From the NCBI RefSeq assembly GCF_018130695.1, contig NZ_JAFCJX010000003.1, positions 62,001 to 126,000 of the forward strand: 64,000 nt of DNA, in the 5' to 3' direction. The position numbers were made by a program, and so were the translations under genes. This document shows, in pieces, positions 8,435 through 16,005 of this stretch. The notes under the pieces are model-generated. The model was given only the letters and a program-made list of their open reading frames with translations. It made no database searches and had not been told where the DNA came from. The stretch comes from Bradyrhizobium jicamae (GTDB lineage Bacteria; Pseudomonadota; Alphaproteobacteria; Rhizobiales; Xanthobacteraceae). Numbering within the stretch: the first letter of the stretch is position 1; each line of letters begins with the position of its first letter.

Positions 8435-8728
8435 ATGACCAAGTTTGGCAAGGAACTGATCGAGAGTATGCAGCAGGCGGCAAAGCATGCTGCAGGCAAG
8501 AAAGTGCGCGGGCTGCGTGTGTCCAAGGTCGAGTTGCCGGACGTGAAGGCGATACGGCTTGCGTTGCGGATGTCGCAGGATCACTTCGCGGCGGCTTATC
8601 GTATTCCACTTCCGACGCTGAGGAACTGGGAGCAGGGCCGGCGCATGCCGGATGCTCCTGCGGCCGCCTATCTGCTGGCGATCAAGCGGCGCCCGAAGGA
8701 AGTCATGGAGGCCGTCGCACGGCCATGA
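8435..8728 (+). CDS. HigA-like antitoxin (XRE helix-turn-helix)
   Basis: 97-residue antitoxin with a basic N-terminal helix that includes KHAAGKKVRGLR (presumed toxin contact) and a C-terminal Cro/C1-type helix-turn-helix: VKAIRLALRMSQDHFAAAY then PLPTLRNWEQGRRMPD. The MSQ..FA..Y...T..NWEQGRR pattern is diagnostic of antitoxins in this family. It lies 27 bases downstream of the toxin and is presumably co-transcribed. It should neutralise the toxin and repress the operon through the upstream palindrome. Confidence 0.88.
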   Translation: MTKFGKELIESMQQAAKHAAGKKVRGLRVSKVELPDVKAIRLALRMSQDHFAAAYRIPLPTLRNWEQGRRMPDAPAAAYLLAIKRRPKEVMEAVARP

Positions 8729-8793
8729 CCGTCGCCAACCGGCGACGATCACTGCTCCCCCGCAGCTCAATTCCAGGCCGGGCAGGCGCCCGT

Positions 8794-8807
8794 GTGACGT
8801 CCGTCAC
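8794..8807. promoter_or_regulatory. perfect GTGACG-TC-CGTCAC palindrome
   Basis: A 14-bp perfect inverted repeat about 85 bases upstream of the membrane protein gene at 8892. The form resembles binding sites for dimeric regulators such as the CRP/FNR or MarR class, but it does not fit a FixK box. Regulator unknown. Confidence 0.35.
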
Positions 8808-8891
8808 GGTGGACCCCTGCCAGCCAAGTGTAGATTTGCGACCAGGGAAGGGACGGATAGGCCCGCTGGGCCGCAAACAGGGGAATGATCA

Positions 8892-9353
8892 ATGGCGATG
8901 ACAGCACATGCCGACGACCATTTCGGTGGAGAGTGCGGCAGGGACCATGACCATAATCTGCGTCGCGCGCGCGTGGCCGGATATGTGCTCCTCGCAGGCC
9001 TTTTGCTTGAGGCTGTGTGCGGCATCATCTGGTTTCGTGGCGTCGAGAGCCTGGCTTCGCTCATCGCCGTAACGTTGGTGGCGGGAGGTGTGCTGGGAGA
9101 GATCATCTTTGAAAACAGAGCCAGACTTGGCGGACAAGGACTTGGCGGACAAGGACTTGGCCGGCAAGAACTTGACCGGCAAGGGCATCCCCATCGCCGG
9201 CGTGCGCCTCACCAGCAGGATTCGCGAGCCAAGGTCGGGCTACAGCTGGTCGGAGACCTAGACGAATTGGAGAGACGTGCACGCGAGCGCCGGGCCGGGC
9301 GAACTCCCGCGCCATCGAAATATGCCTTTGCCGGATCCGCCGCCCTGCAATGA
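8892..9353 (+). CDS. two-span membrane protein with repeat-bearing tail
   Basis: A 153-residue protein. The N-terminus is His/Asp-rich (about residues 1-25), and two hydrophobic spans follow (about 28-48 GYVLLAGLLLEAVCGIIWF and 52-72 LASLIAVTLVAGGVLGEIIF). The tail starts FENRARL and then runs through a 15-bp tandem repeat translated as LGGQG units. The last ~70 residues are basic and low in structure. A purine-rich AGGGGAATG stretch lies before the ATG. The +1 frame also stays open across the repeat, so a frameshift created by repeat change is possible and the C-terminus is uncertain. Function unknown. Confidence 0.6.
   Translation: MAMTAHADDHFGGECGRDHDHNLRRARVAGYVLLAGLLLEAVCGIIWFRGVESLASLIAVTLVAGGVLGEIIFENRARLGGQGLGGQGLGRQELDRQGHPHRRRAPHQQDSRAKVGLQLVGDLDELERRARERRAGRTPAPSKYAFAGSAALQ
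9127..9186 (+). repeat. four 15-bp tandem repeats
   Basis: Units at 9127-9141, 9142-9156, 9157-9171 and 9172-9186. The first two are identical (TTGGCGGACAAGGAC); the last two differ at a few bases. They lie inside the membrane-protein gene and, being a multiple of three, keep every frame open. Confidence 0.95.
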
Positions 9354-9362
9354 GACTTGAAC

Positions 9363-9389
9363 GGCGGGTTACGCTCACGCCAACCCGCC
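9363..9389. terminator. hairpin in a 54-base convergent gap
   Basis: GGCGGGTT-N11-AACCCGCC is a perfect 8-bp stem between the stop codons of the membrane protein gene and rbtD. It could end transcripts from both sides, although no strong T run follows. Confidence 0.5.
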
Positions 9390-9407
9390 CGACGCCTGCG
9401 ACATCCC

Positions 9408-10136
9408 TCACAAATCAAAATTCGTCGGCAGCATCACGACGTCGCGGATGGTCATGCCGCGCGGGCGGGTCAGCATGAACAGCACGACGTTGGCGACTTC
9501 GCTGGCCTCCAGCAGGCTGCCGGACTCCCGGGCTTCCCTGAGCTTCTCGGCCGGCCAGTCGGCGAGCAGGGCGGTGATCACGGGACCGGGCGAGATCGCG
9601 CCGACGCGGATGCCGTGCTTGAAGACCTGGCGGCGCACGGTCTGGACGAAGCAGTCGATCGCCCATTTCGACGCCGCATAGACCGGCTCCCACGGCGTCG
9701 GGAAGTGTGCCGCCAGCGAGCTCGTCACGATGATGTCGCCGGTCTTGCGCGCGATCATGTGCGGCAGCACGTCGTGCACGTTCTTCATCACGACGTTGAT
9801 GTTGAGGTTCAGCATCCGGTCGATCGCCGATGTGTCGGCATCGACGAGATCGCCGCCGACATAGCTGCCGGCATTGGCGTGGAAGATGTCGAGCTGGCCG
9901 GCCGCCTCCAGCACGCGCGGCAGCAGCGTCGCGCAGTCCCTGGGATCGAGCAGGTCGATGACGACGGGGATCACGGCATCGCCATGCTTGTCGCGGAGCG
10001 CTGCGAGCGCGGCCTGGTCGCGGTCGATCATCGAGACGCGCGCGCCCGCGGCCAGCATCGCCTCACTGCTCGCCAGCCCAATGCCGGATGCGGCCCCGGT
10101 TACGGCGGCAATCTTGCCTTCGAGGTCTCGTGCCAT
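9408..10136 (-). CDS. rbtD: ribitol 2-dehydrogenase (SDR family)
   Basis: Short-chain dehydrogenase of 242 residues. The NAD site is TGAASGIG, DIFHANAGSYVGG replaces the usual NNAG, the catalytic set is Ser in IVTSSLA with Tyr-x3-Lys in VYAASKW, and the C-terminus is VRDVV/ILP-x-x-x-DL-like. The HANAG, WEPVY and DWPxxKxxEAxxxGSLL stretches match Klebsiella ribitol dehydrogenase as remembered, so oxidation of ribitol to ribulose is the best call. The start at 10136 removes eight atypical residues of the longer frame. No pentitol transporter or kinase is nearby, so the physiological substrate may differ. Confidence 0.8.
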   Translation of the reverse strand: MARDLEGKIAAVTGAASGIGLASSEAMLAAGARVSMIDRDQAALAALRDKHGDAVIPVVIDLLDPRDCATLLPRVLEAAGQLDIFHANAGSYVGGDLVDADTSAIDRMLNLNINVVMKNVHDVLPHMIARKTGDIIVTSSLAAHFPTPWEPVYAASKWAIDCFVQTVRRQVFKHGIRVGAISPGPVITALLADWPAEKLREARESGSLLEASEVANVVLFMLTRPRGMTIRDVVMLPTNFDL

Positions 10137-10181
10137 GGATTGTCTGCCCTGGGATTGCACGCGTTGCGCCAGTATAGCGCG

Positions 10182-11249
10182 TCACGATGCCCGTTTGATC
10201 GGGGCATTCTGGCCCGAATAGATCTCGTTCGGCACGGCGGCCCGCGGCGCGTCACGCCGCGCCGGCGAGCGCGCCAGATAATGTCCGAGCCGTATCATCG
10301 GCGATTCGATCACAGTGAAGGTCAGCCAGGACACCGCAACGCAAACTGCGATCGAGAGAAAACGCCATGGCTCGGCGGCCCACTCCGGCAGGTGGAATGG
10401 CACATACACGACCGAGGCGTAGGACATCACCACGAACACGAGGTAGTGCAGCAGGTAGATCGAGTAGGAGGCATCTCCGGTCCGGACCAGCCAGCTGAAG
10501 GGCGCCCGCTCCCAGGGAATTCTGACATGCACCATGCCGGCCAGCAGGGCCGCCATGGCAATCGGCACGGCATAGGGCGTGATGGCCTGCCTCATCACCG
10601 CGAGAATGGCGATGCCGATCAGCAGCGGAATCAGCCCGCCGATGCGCGATAGCTCATATCGCGCCATGAACACGAGGACGCCGGCGAGAAAATCCGCCTG
10701 CACCGTCGACACCAGATGAAAGGACCAGGGATTGCGGTAGTAGAAGCCGGCTGCTGCGAGGCCGGCCAGAACGACCGCCAGGCCCCACACGCGGCCGATA
10801 GGAACGATCAAGGCTGCGAGTGCGTAGAAGACAACTTCACGCTCGAGCGTCCAGCTGACATCATAGGCCGGCGTTCCCTGTTGCGGCAGCAGCGTCATGG
10901 AATAGAGGACGTGGGGCCACGAAACGGGGCCGCTCCGTCCCCACCAGATCAGCAGCCCCATCAGGACCAGTGCCGTCCAGTACATCGGATAGAGCCGCAG
11001 CAGCCGCTTGATCGCGAATCCCCCAAGCGTGAAGCTCGGTTTTGTCACCACCAGGCAGATGACGTAACCGGAGATGGCGAAGAAGAAGTCGACGCCAAGG
11101 AAGCCCCACTGCTTCAACCACGGCACCGGCATCCACGCGGACTCGGGAAAGGCGCCGCGGATCGCCGCATAGGAATGAAAATAAGCAACCGACAACGCGG
11201 CGATCGCGCGCGCGGCTTGCAAACCTTCTTCCCTGAGCTCTTGCTCCAA
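10182..11249 (-). CDS. acyltransferase 3 family membrane protein
   Basis: Integral membrane O-acyltransferase of 355 residues, with about ten hydrophobic spans. The family signature is at the N-terminus: LQAARAIAALSVAYFHSYA carries the catalytic His, and GFLGVDFFFAISGYVICLV follows. Members such as OafA, ExoZ and NodX acetylate cell-surface or secreted polysaccharides. The likely start is TTG at 11249 with AGGG eight bases upstream. No polysaccharide genes adjoin it, so the acceptor is unknown. The last ~30 residues are a basic cytoplasmic tail. Confidence 0.88.
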   Translation of the reverse strand: MEQELREEGLQAARAIAALSVAYFHSYAAIRGAFPESAWMPVPWLKQWGFLGVDFFFAISGYVICLVVTKPSFTLGGFAIKRLLRLYPMYWTALVLMGLLIWWGRSGPVSWPHVLYSMTLLPQQGTPAYDVSWTLEREVVFYALAALIVPIGRVWGLAVVLAGLAAAGFYYRNPWSFHLVSTVQADFLAGVLVFMARYELSRIGGLIPLLIGIAILAVMRQAITPYAVPIAMAALLAGMVHVRIPWERAPFSWLVRTGDASYSIYLLHYLVFVVMSYASVVYVPFHLPEWAAEPWRFLSIAVCVAVSWLTFTVIESPMIRLGHYLARSPARRDAPRAAVPNEIYSGQNAPIKRAS

Positions 11250-11388
11250 ATTTTTGCCCTATCGCCCGGCCACCGTGAATGCCCGGCAAGGTTTTAGAGG
11301 GGTGGACAAGTTCCAGCAATAGTCAGACACAAAATACGTGTCCGCTGAAACCCATGACGACAATACGACACTGAACCTGGAGTGCGCC

Positions 11389-11742
11389 ATGACCGGCCGG
11401 ATCGATCTCGCAGAAAAGTTATCGACGTTCTCCGACCACTGGTCGCCGCGCACCGTCGCGCAGTTCAACGCCTGCGACGTCATGGTGGTGAAGGTGAAGG
11501 GCGAGTTCGTCTGGCACAAGCATGACGACACCGACGACTTCTTCCTGGTGCTGAAGGGCGTGCTCGACATCGAACTGCGCGACCGCACCGTGACGCTTCT
11601 GCCGGGCCAGATGTACATCGTGCCGAAGGGCGTCGAGCATCGCCCCGTGGCGCGGGAGGAGGTGCATCTGCTGTTGATCGAGCCGACGGGCACGCCGAAC
11701 ACGGGCGATGCCGCGACGGCTGCGGAGCGGAAGCTGGTGTAA
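11389..11742 (+). CDS. cupin domain protein
   Basis: A 117-residue single-domain cupin. Motif 1 is FVWHKHDDTDDFFLVLKGVLDI (His, His, Asp/Glu metal ligands) and motif 2 is PGQMYIVPKGVEHRPVA with the fourth ligand His. Small proteins of this type may be dioxygenases, isomerases or sugar-binding proteins; the substrate cannot be told. The ATG at 11389 is preferred; a GTG at 11338 would add 17 residues without family resemblance. It is convergent with the hydrolase gene, with a dispersed repeat between. Confidence 0.82.
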   Translation: MTGRIDLAEKLSTFSDHWSPRTVAQFNACDVMVVKVKGEFVWHKHDDTDDFFLVLKGVLDIELRDRTVTLLPGQMYIVPKGVEHRPVAREEVHLLLIEPTGTPNTGDAATAAERKLV

Positions 11743-11765
11743 GGGTGGTGGTGGCCGCAAGCCGT

Positions 11766-11880
11766 CATGGCGAGGAACTCGCGATAAAATTGCAAGGCAA
11801 TTTTGCGCTGAAGCGACGAAGCAATCCATCGCTCCGCATATGCTGAATTATGGATTGCTTCGCTTCGCTCGCAATGACGG
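11766..11880. repeat. dispersed inverted repeat, GAAGCAATCCAT family (copy 1)
   Basis: Core GCGACGAAGCAATCCAT faces ATGGATTGCTTCGC and ends CGCTCGCAATGACG, with CATGGCGAGGAA at the other border. A second copy is at 63326-63436. It fills the convergent gap between the cupin and hydrolase genes. Confidence 0.85.
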
Positions 11881-11891
11881 TGGAAGGATCG

Positions 11892-12818
11892 TTACCCCTC
11901 CGCCTGCACCCATTCCGCCGCGCCACGCCACAGCGTGTCGCGGTGCTCGCTGCGGAAGAAGCCGAAATGGCCGAGCTTGGGAACGTTGGCGTCCGCGGGG
12001 CGGATCGAGATGATGTCGGGTGTGATCGACGTGAAACCCGAGCACAGCAATTCGACCGCGGGCCGCGTCGCCCAGGGATCGTCGGTGATGCTGATGGCGC
12101 GGAGTTTTCCTTTGAACTTTGCAAAATTCTCGCGCGCAGTGAGGCTGGGGTCGTCGAGCAGATAGCGCGGGCGCATCACCCAGCCGACCCATTGCTCGAA
12201 GACGCCCTTCGGCAGGTCCATGCCGAGCCCGGCCCAGCCGGGCATATAACCCATCACCTTCGTCAGCGGCAGCCCGACGCCGTTGAGCATTGCGACCACG
12301 CGATAGCGCTCCGGCGAGGCCATCAGCTTCCAGTAGCCGGCTTGGGAAGCGATCAGCAGCGCGCGCGAAACTTCCGTGTTGTTGGCAAGCAGCCCGAGCG
12401 CCTGGCCGCCGAAGGAGTGGCCGACATAGGACAGCGGCATGTCGCGATAGCGCTCGCGCATCCAGCGCACCGCGGCGGTGACATCGAGCGCCGCCCAGTC
12501 CGACATTGTGGCTTTGAAGCCGACCAGCGATTTCGGCGGATTGTGGCCGGTCATCGACGGCTGCCGGCTGTCGCCGGTGCCGCGATAGTCATAGGTCAGC
12601 ACCGCGCAGCCGCGGCGGGCGAGATAGCCGGCAAAGCCGCGATAGAGTTTTCGCGGGACGGCGGTCGCGGAATTGATCAGCACGGCATGGCGCTTGGCGC
12701 CGCGCGGCAGGAACAGCGTCGCGCCCAGGGGATAGCCGTCCATCGCCGGCACGACGATCTCGTCGACGTAGACGTCGTCGATGGCGGCCTCGGCCACGAT
12801 CTTTCCCTGGGCATTCAT
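11892..12818 (-). CDS. alpha/beta hydrolase
   Basis: Serine hydrolase of 308 residues in the UCP037442/YheT-like group. The core is PRGAKRHAVLINSATAVPRK, then VLTYDYRGTGDSRQP (oxyanion region) and the nucleophile elbow YVGHSFGGQALG (Gly-His-Ser-Phe-Gly). The C-terminal His is probably that of GHFGFFRS, with an acid residue in ITDDPW. Substrate unknown; esterase or thioesterase activity is plausible. ATG at 12818 begins the recognisable protein. It is divergent from the DAHP synthase gene. Confidence 0.85.
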   Translation of the reverse strand: MNAQGKIVAEAAIDDVYVDEIVVPAMDGYPLGATLFLPRGAKRHAVLINSATAVPRKLYRGFAGYLARRGCAVLTYDYRGTGDSRQPSMTGHNPPKSLVGFKATMSDWAALDVTAAVRWMRERYRDMPLSYVGHSFGGQALGLLANNTEVSRALLIASQAGYWKLMASPERYRVVAMLNGVGLPLTKVMGYMPGWAGLGMDLPKGVFEQWVGWVMRPRYLLDDPSLTARENFAKFKGKLRAISITDDPWATRPAVELLCSGFTSITPDIISIRPADANVPKLGHFGFFRSEHRDTLWRGAAEWVQAEG

Positions 12819-12974
12819 GGTAGGCTCTACCAAATGCGAATTCGGCTTCCACTGCAAGGTCTTGACGAGATTGCCGGAATTCGCCCCTAGCGGCGCGGGG
12901 AGAGCCTGTGTATAACCCGGCCCTTCCCGGATTCTTGCGGATAAGTTGCGGTTTTTGCTTGAGGAGTTGACGTC

Positions 12975-14363
12975 ATGTCCGAGCGGTGGACACCCGACAG
13001 CTGGCGCGCCAAGAAGGTGGTGCAGGTGCCTGATTATCCCGACGCCAAGGCGCTGGCCGACGTCGAGGCGCAGCTTGCGACCTTTCCGCCGCTGGTGTTC
13101 GCGGGCGAGGCGCGCAATTTGAAGAAGGCGCTGGCGCGGGTTGCGGCCGGCGAGGCCTTCCTGCTGCAGGGCGGCGACTGCGCGGAGAGCTTTGCCGAGC
13201 ACGGCGCCAACAACATTCGCGACTTCTTCCGCGTGCTCTTGCAGATGGCCGTCGTGCTGACCTATGCCGGGGCGCTGCCGGTGGTGAAGGTCGGCCGCAT
13301 CGCCGGACAATTCGCCAAGCCGCGCTCGTCGCCGACCGAGAAGCTCAATGGCGTGGAATTGCCGAGCTATCGCGGCGACATCGTCAACGACATCGCGTTC
13401 ACGCCGGAAGCGCGCATCCCCGATCCGCAGCGCCAGCTGATGGCCTATCGCCAGTCGGCCGCCACGCTGAACCTGCTGCGCGCGTTCGCGACCGGCGGCT
13501 TCGCCAATCTCGGCAGCGTGCATCAGTGGATGCTCGGCTTCCTGAAGGATTCGCCGCAGTCCCGCCGCTACAAGGAACTCGCCGACCGCATCTCGGATGC
13601 GCTGAACTTCATGCAGGCCTGCGGCCTCGATCTCGAGAGCCATCCCGAGTTGCGCTCGACCGATTTCTACACCAGCCATGAGGCGCTGCTGCTCGGCTAT
13701 GAGCAGGCGATGACCCGCGTCGATTCCACGACCGGCGACTGGTACGCGACCTCGGGCCACATGATCTGGATCGGCGACCGCACCCGCCAGCTCGATCACG
13801 GCCATGTCGAATATTTCCGCGGCATCAAGAATCCGATCGGGTTGAAGTGCGGTCCGTCGCTGAAGGGCGATGAACTGCTGAAGTTGATCGACATCCTCAA
13901 TCCCGACAACGAGCCGGGCCGTCTCACGCTGATCAACCGCTTCGGCAATGAGAAAGTCGGCGATCATTTGCCGGGCCTTATTCGCGCGGTGCAGAAGGAA
14001 GGGCGCGTCGTGGTGTGGTCGTGCGATCCGATGCACGGCAACACCATCACCTCGACCTCGGGCTACAAGACCCGCCCGTTCGACAAGGTGCTGTCGGAGG
14101 TGAAGTCGTTCTTCCAGATCCATGCGGCCGAAGGCACCCATGCCGGCGGCGTGCATCTGGAGATGACCGGGCAGGACGTCACCGAATGCATCGGCGGCGC
14201 CCGCGCCATCACCGACGAGGATCTCAACGACCGCTATCACACGGTCTGCGATCCCCGCCTGAATGCCGAACAGTCGATCGACATGGCCTTCCTGATCGCC
14301 GAACTGCTGAAGCAGGAGCGCGCCGGCAAGGCCAAGCCGATGCCGGCTGTCGCAGGGCTGTAA
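12975..14363 (+). CDS. aroG: 3-deoxy-7-phosphoheptulonate synthase, class II
   Basis: First enzyme of the shikimate pathway: condenses phosphoenolpyruvate and erythrose 4-phosphate to DAHP. The 462-residue protein is the plant-type (class II) form. Key regions are [11 protein letters not shown] (metal-binding Cys), [14 protein letters not shown], the phosphate-binding [25 protein letters not shown] and [21 protein letters not shown] precedes the ATG. Class II enzymes are typical of Rhizobiales. dgkA follows after 57 bases with a duplicated 11-mer in the spacer. The gene symbol is used loosely for this class. Confidence 0.96.
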   Translation: MSERWTPDSWRAKKVVQVPDYPDAKALADVEAQLATFPPLVFAGEARNLKKALARVAAGEAFLLQGGDCAESFAEHGANNIRDFFRVLLQMAVVLTYAGALPVVKVGRIAGQFAKPRSSPTEKLNGVELPSYRGDIVNDIAFTPEARIPDPQRQLMAYRQSAATLNLLRAFATGGFANLGSVHQWMLGFLKDSPQSRRYKELADRISDALNFMQACGLDLESHPELRSTDFYTSHEALLLGYEQAMTRVDSTTGDWYATSGHMIWIGDRTRQLDHGHVEYFRGIKNPIGLKCGPSLKGDELLKLIDILNPDNEPGRLTLINRFGNEKVGDHLPGLIRAVQKEGRVVVWSCDPMHGNTITSTSGYKTRPFDKVLSEVKSFFQIHAAEGTHAGGVHLEMTGQDVTECIGGARAITDEDLNDRYHTVCDPRLNAEQSIDMAFLIAELLKQERAGKAKPMPAVAGL

Positions 14364-14387
14364 CACTTTCTGGTAAGAAGACTTGCA

Positions 14388-14418
14388 GGGCAGTGACAGG
14401 TTTTACGGGGCAGTGACA
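14388..14418. repeat. direct repeat of GGGCAGTGACA ahead of dgkA
   Basis: The 11-mer occurs at 14388-14398 and 14408-14418, exactly 20 bases apart, the second ending two bases before the GTG start of dgkA. It may be a duplication of the ribosome-site region or a regulator half-site pair. Confidence 0.5.
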
Positions 14419-14420
14419 CT

Positions 14421-14774
14421 GTGCTGAGGTTCTGGCGGGCGACCCTCAATTCGCGCAACGGGCTGGCGTTCGCGATCAAGTCGGAGCAGGCGATCCGCGA
14501 GGAGGTGGTGGCGCTTGTGCTGTCGCTGCCGCTCGCCTGGCTGATCGGCGCCACCATGATGCGTCGCGTCGAACTGGTCGCCACCGTGATGCTGGTGCTG
14601 GTGGTCGAACTCCTGAACACCGCGATCGAGAAGCTCGCCGACCGCCTGACCATGGATCACGATCCGCAGATCGGGCGGGTCAAGGACATGGGCTCGGCCG
14701 CCGTCGGCGTCGCGCTGATCATGACCGGGCTGTTCTGGCTGTTCGCGCTGGCGGAACGCATGGGGCTGATCTGA
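14421..14774 (+). CDS. dgkA: diacylglycerol kinase
   Basis: Small trimeric inner-membrane kinase (117 residues, family norm about 120) that recycles diacylglycerol to phosphatidic acid. Conserved features are FAIKSEQAIREEV (Glu in helix 1), three membrane spans, and the active-site stretch VVELLNTAIEKLADRLT with Glu, Asn and Asp. The start is GTG at 14421. It follows the DAHP synthase gene and precedes an FAD oxidoreductase by 19 bases, so the three may be co-transcribed without being functionally linked. Phospholipid genes psd and pssA lie 12 kb away. Confidence 0.95.
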   Translation: MLRFWRATLNSRNGLAFAIKSEQAIREEVVALVLSLPLAWLIGATMMRRVELVATVMLVLVVELLNTAIEKLADRLTMDHDPQIGRVKDMGSAAVGVALIMTGLFWLFALAERMGLI

Positions 14775-14793
14775 CCCGGAAGGCCGCGTCACC

Positions 14794-15939
14794 ATGAGCG
14801 CCAACACAGCGATCAAACTTGCGGTGATCGGACGTGGCCTGATCGGCGCGGCGGCGGCGCGACATCTGTCCAAGCTGGGCCATCAGGTCGCACTGATCGG
14901 GCCAGATGAGCCGGCCAGTTTTGCGCGCCATGGCGGCGTCTTTGCCAGCCACTACGATGAAGGCCGCATCACGCGGCGTTTCGATTCCGAGACATTCTGG
15001 CGGCAGGCGAATTGCGCGGCGATAGCGCGCTACGGCGAGATCTCGGCCGAAAGCGGCGTCGAGTTCTACCGGGAAGTCGGTTGCCTTCACGTCGGCGCCA
15101 AGGAAAGCAGCGACGCCACCGCCACCGGCAAGATCGCCGCCGAGGCCGACATTCATTGTGAGGTCTATGATGACGCTGATCTCGCGGAGCGGTTTCCGTA
15201 TCTGGGATCGACGGCTGGAATGCGCGGGCATTTCGAGCCGCGGCATGCCGGATACATCAGTCCGCGCCGCCTGGTGCGGGCGCAGACGATCGCCGCGGAA
15301 CGTGCCGGTGCTGAAATCATCGACGAGCCGGCGCGGGCGATTTCGGAAACCGGCTCCGGTGTGACGATCCGGACGAGATCGGGCGACGTCGCGGCCGAGC
15401 GCGTTCTCGTTGCCGCGGGAGGGCACACCCAATCGCTGCTCGGGAGGTCATTGGGCTTCAAGGTCTATGCGCGCACCGCGGCGCTGTTTCGGCTCGGCGC
15501 GGCGGAGGTTCAAAGGCTCGACGGCATGCCGTCGATGCGTTGCTTCGGGCCGAAGGGCGACAATCCCTACATTCTGCCGCCGATCGTCTATCCGGATGGG
15601 CAAAGCTGGCTCAAGCTCGGCGGCGATCCCGTTGATGTCGCGCTCGAGAGCGAGGCTGATATCAAGGACTGGTTCCGCTCGGGTGGATCGGCTCAGGTTG
15701 CGGATCGGCTGCAAACACAGATCCTCGCCCGCATTCGCGACCTCAAATTCGAAGAGCGCCGCGTCGTGCCCTGCATGACCACCTTTGGCGAGTCGGGCCT
15801 GCCTTTGATCGGCCCGCTGTCGGAGCGCGTCACGGTGGCAACCGGGTGCTACGGCAAAAGCGCGAAATGTTCGGACGAATTGGGCCGGTTGGGTGCAATG
15901 GTGTTGCTCGGCGAGGTCCAGCCGGAGCTCGCACCGTGA
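14794..15939 (+). CDS. FAD-dependent amine/amino-acid oxidoreductase (DAO family)
   Basis: A 381-residue flavoprotein with an N-terminal dinucleotide site (AVIGRGLIGAAAARHLSKLGH), SHYDEGRITRRF near the flavin and GYISPRRLVRA in the middle. The C-terminal pattern PCMTTFGESGLPLIGP, ending with TGCYGKSAKCSDELG, recalls sarcosine and N-methyl-tryptophan oxidases with a covalent flavin Cys. Likely action is oxidation of a secondary amine or amino acid. It is 19 bases after dgkA. Substrate is not determinable here. Confidence 0.82.
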   Translation: MSANTAIKLAVIGRGLIGAAAARHLSKLGHQVALIGPDEPASFARHGGVFASHYDEGRITRRFDSETFWRQANCAAIARYGEISAESGVEFYREVGCLHVGAKESSDATATGKIAAEADIHCEVYDDADLAERFPYLGSTAGMRGHFEPRHAGYISPRRLVRAQTIAAERAGAEIIDEPARAISETGSGVTIRTRSGDVAAERVLVAAGGHTQSLLGRSLGFKVYARTAALFRLGAAEVQRLDGMPSMRCFGPKGDNPYILPPIVYPDGQSWLKLGGDPVDVALESEADIKDWFRSGGSAQVADRLQTQILARIRDLKFEERRVVPCMTTFGESGLPLIGPLSERVTVATGCYGKSAKCSDELGRLGAMVLLGEVQPELAP

Positions 15940-16005
15940 TTTCTGCAATCACGCCATGATCCCGGGCCCATTGAAGTTTGTGCTCATGCGGAGCAAATTA
16001 GAGGG

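Noticed and set aside
11892..14366. 824-codon minus-strand ORF
   Set aside because: Only the last 308 codons (from 12818) are a real hydrolase; the rest is antisense to the DAHP synthase.
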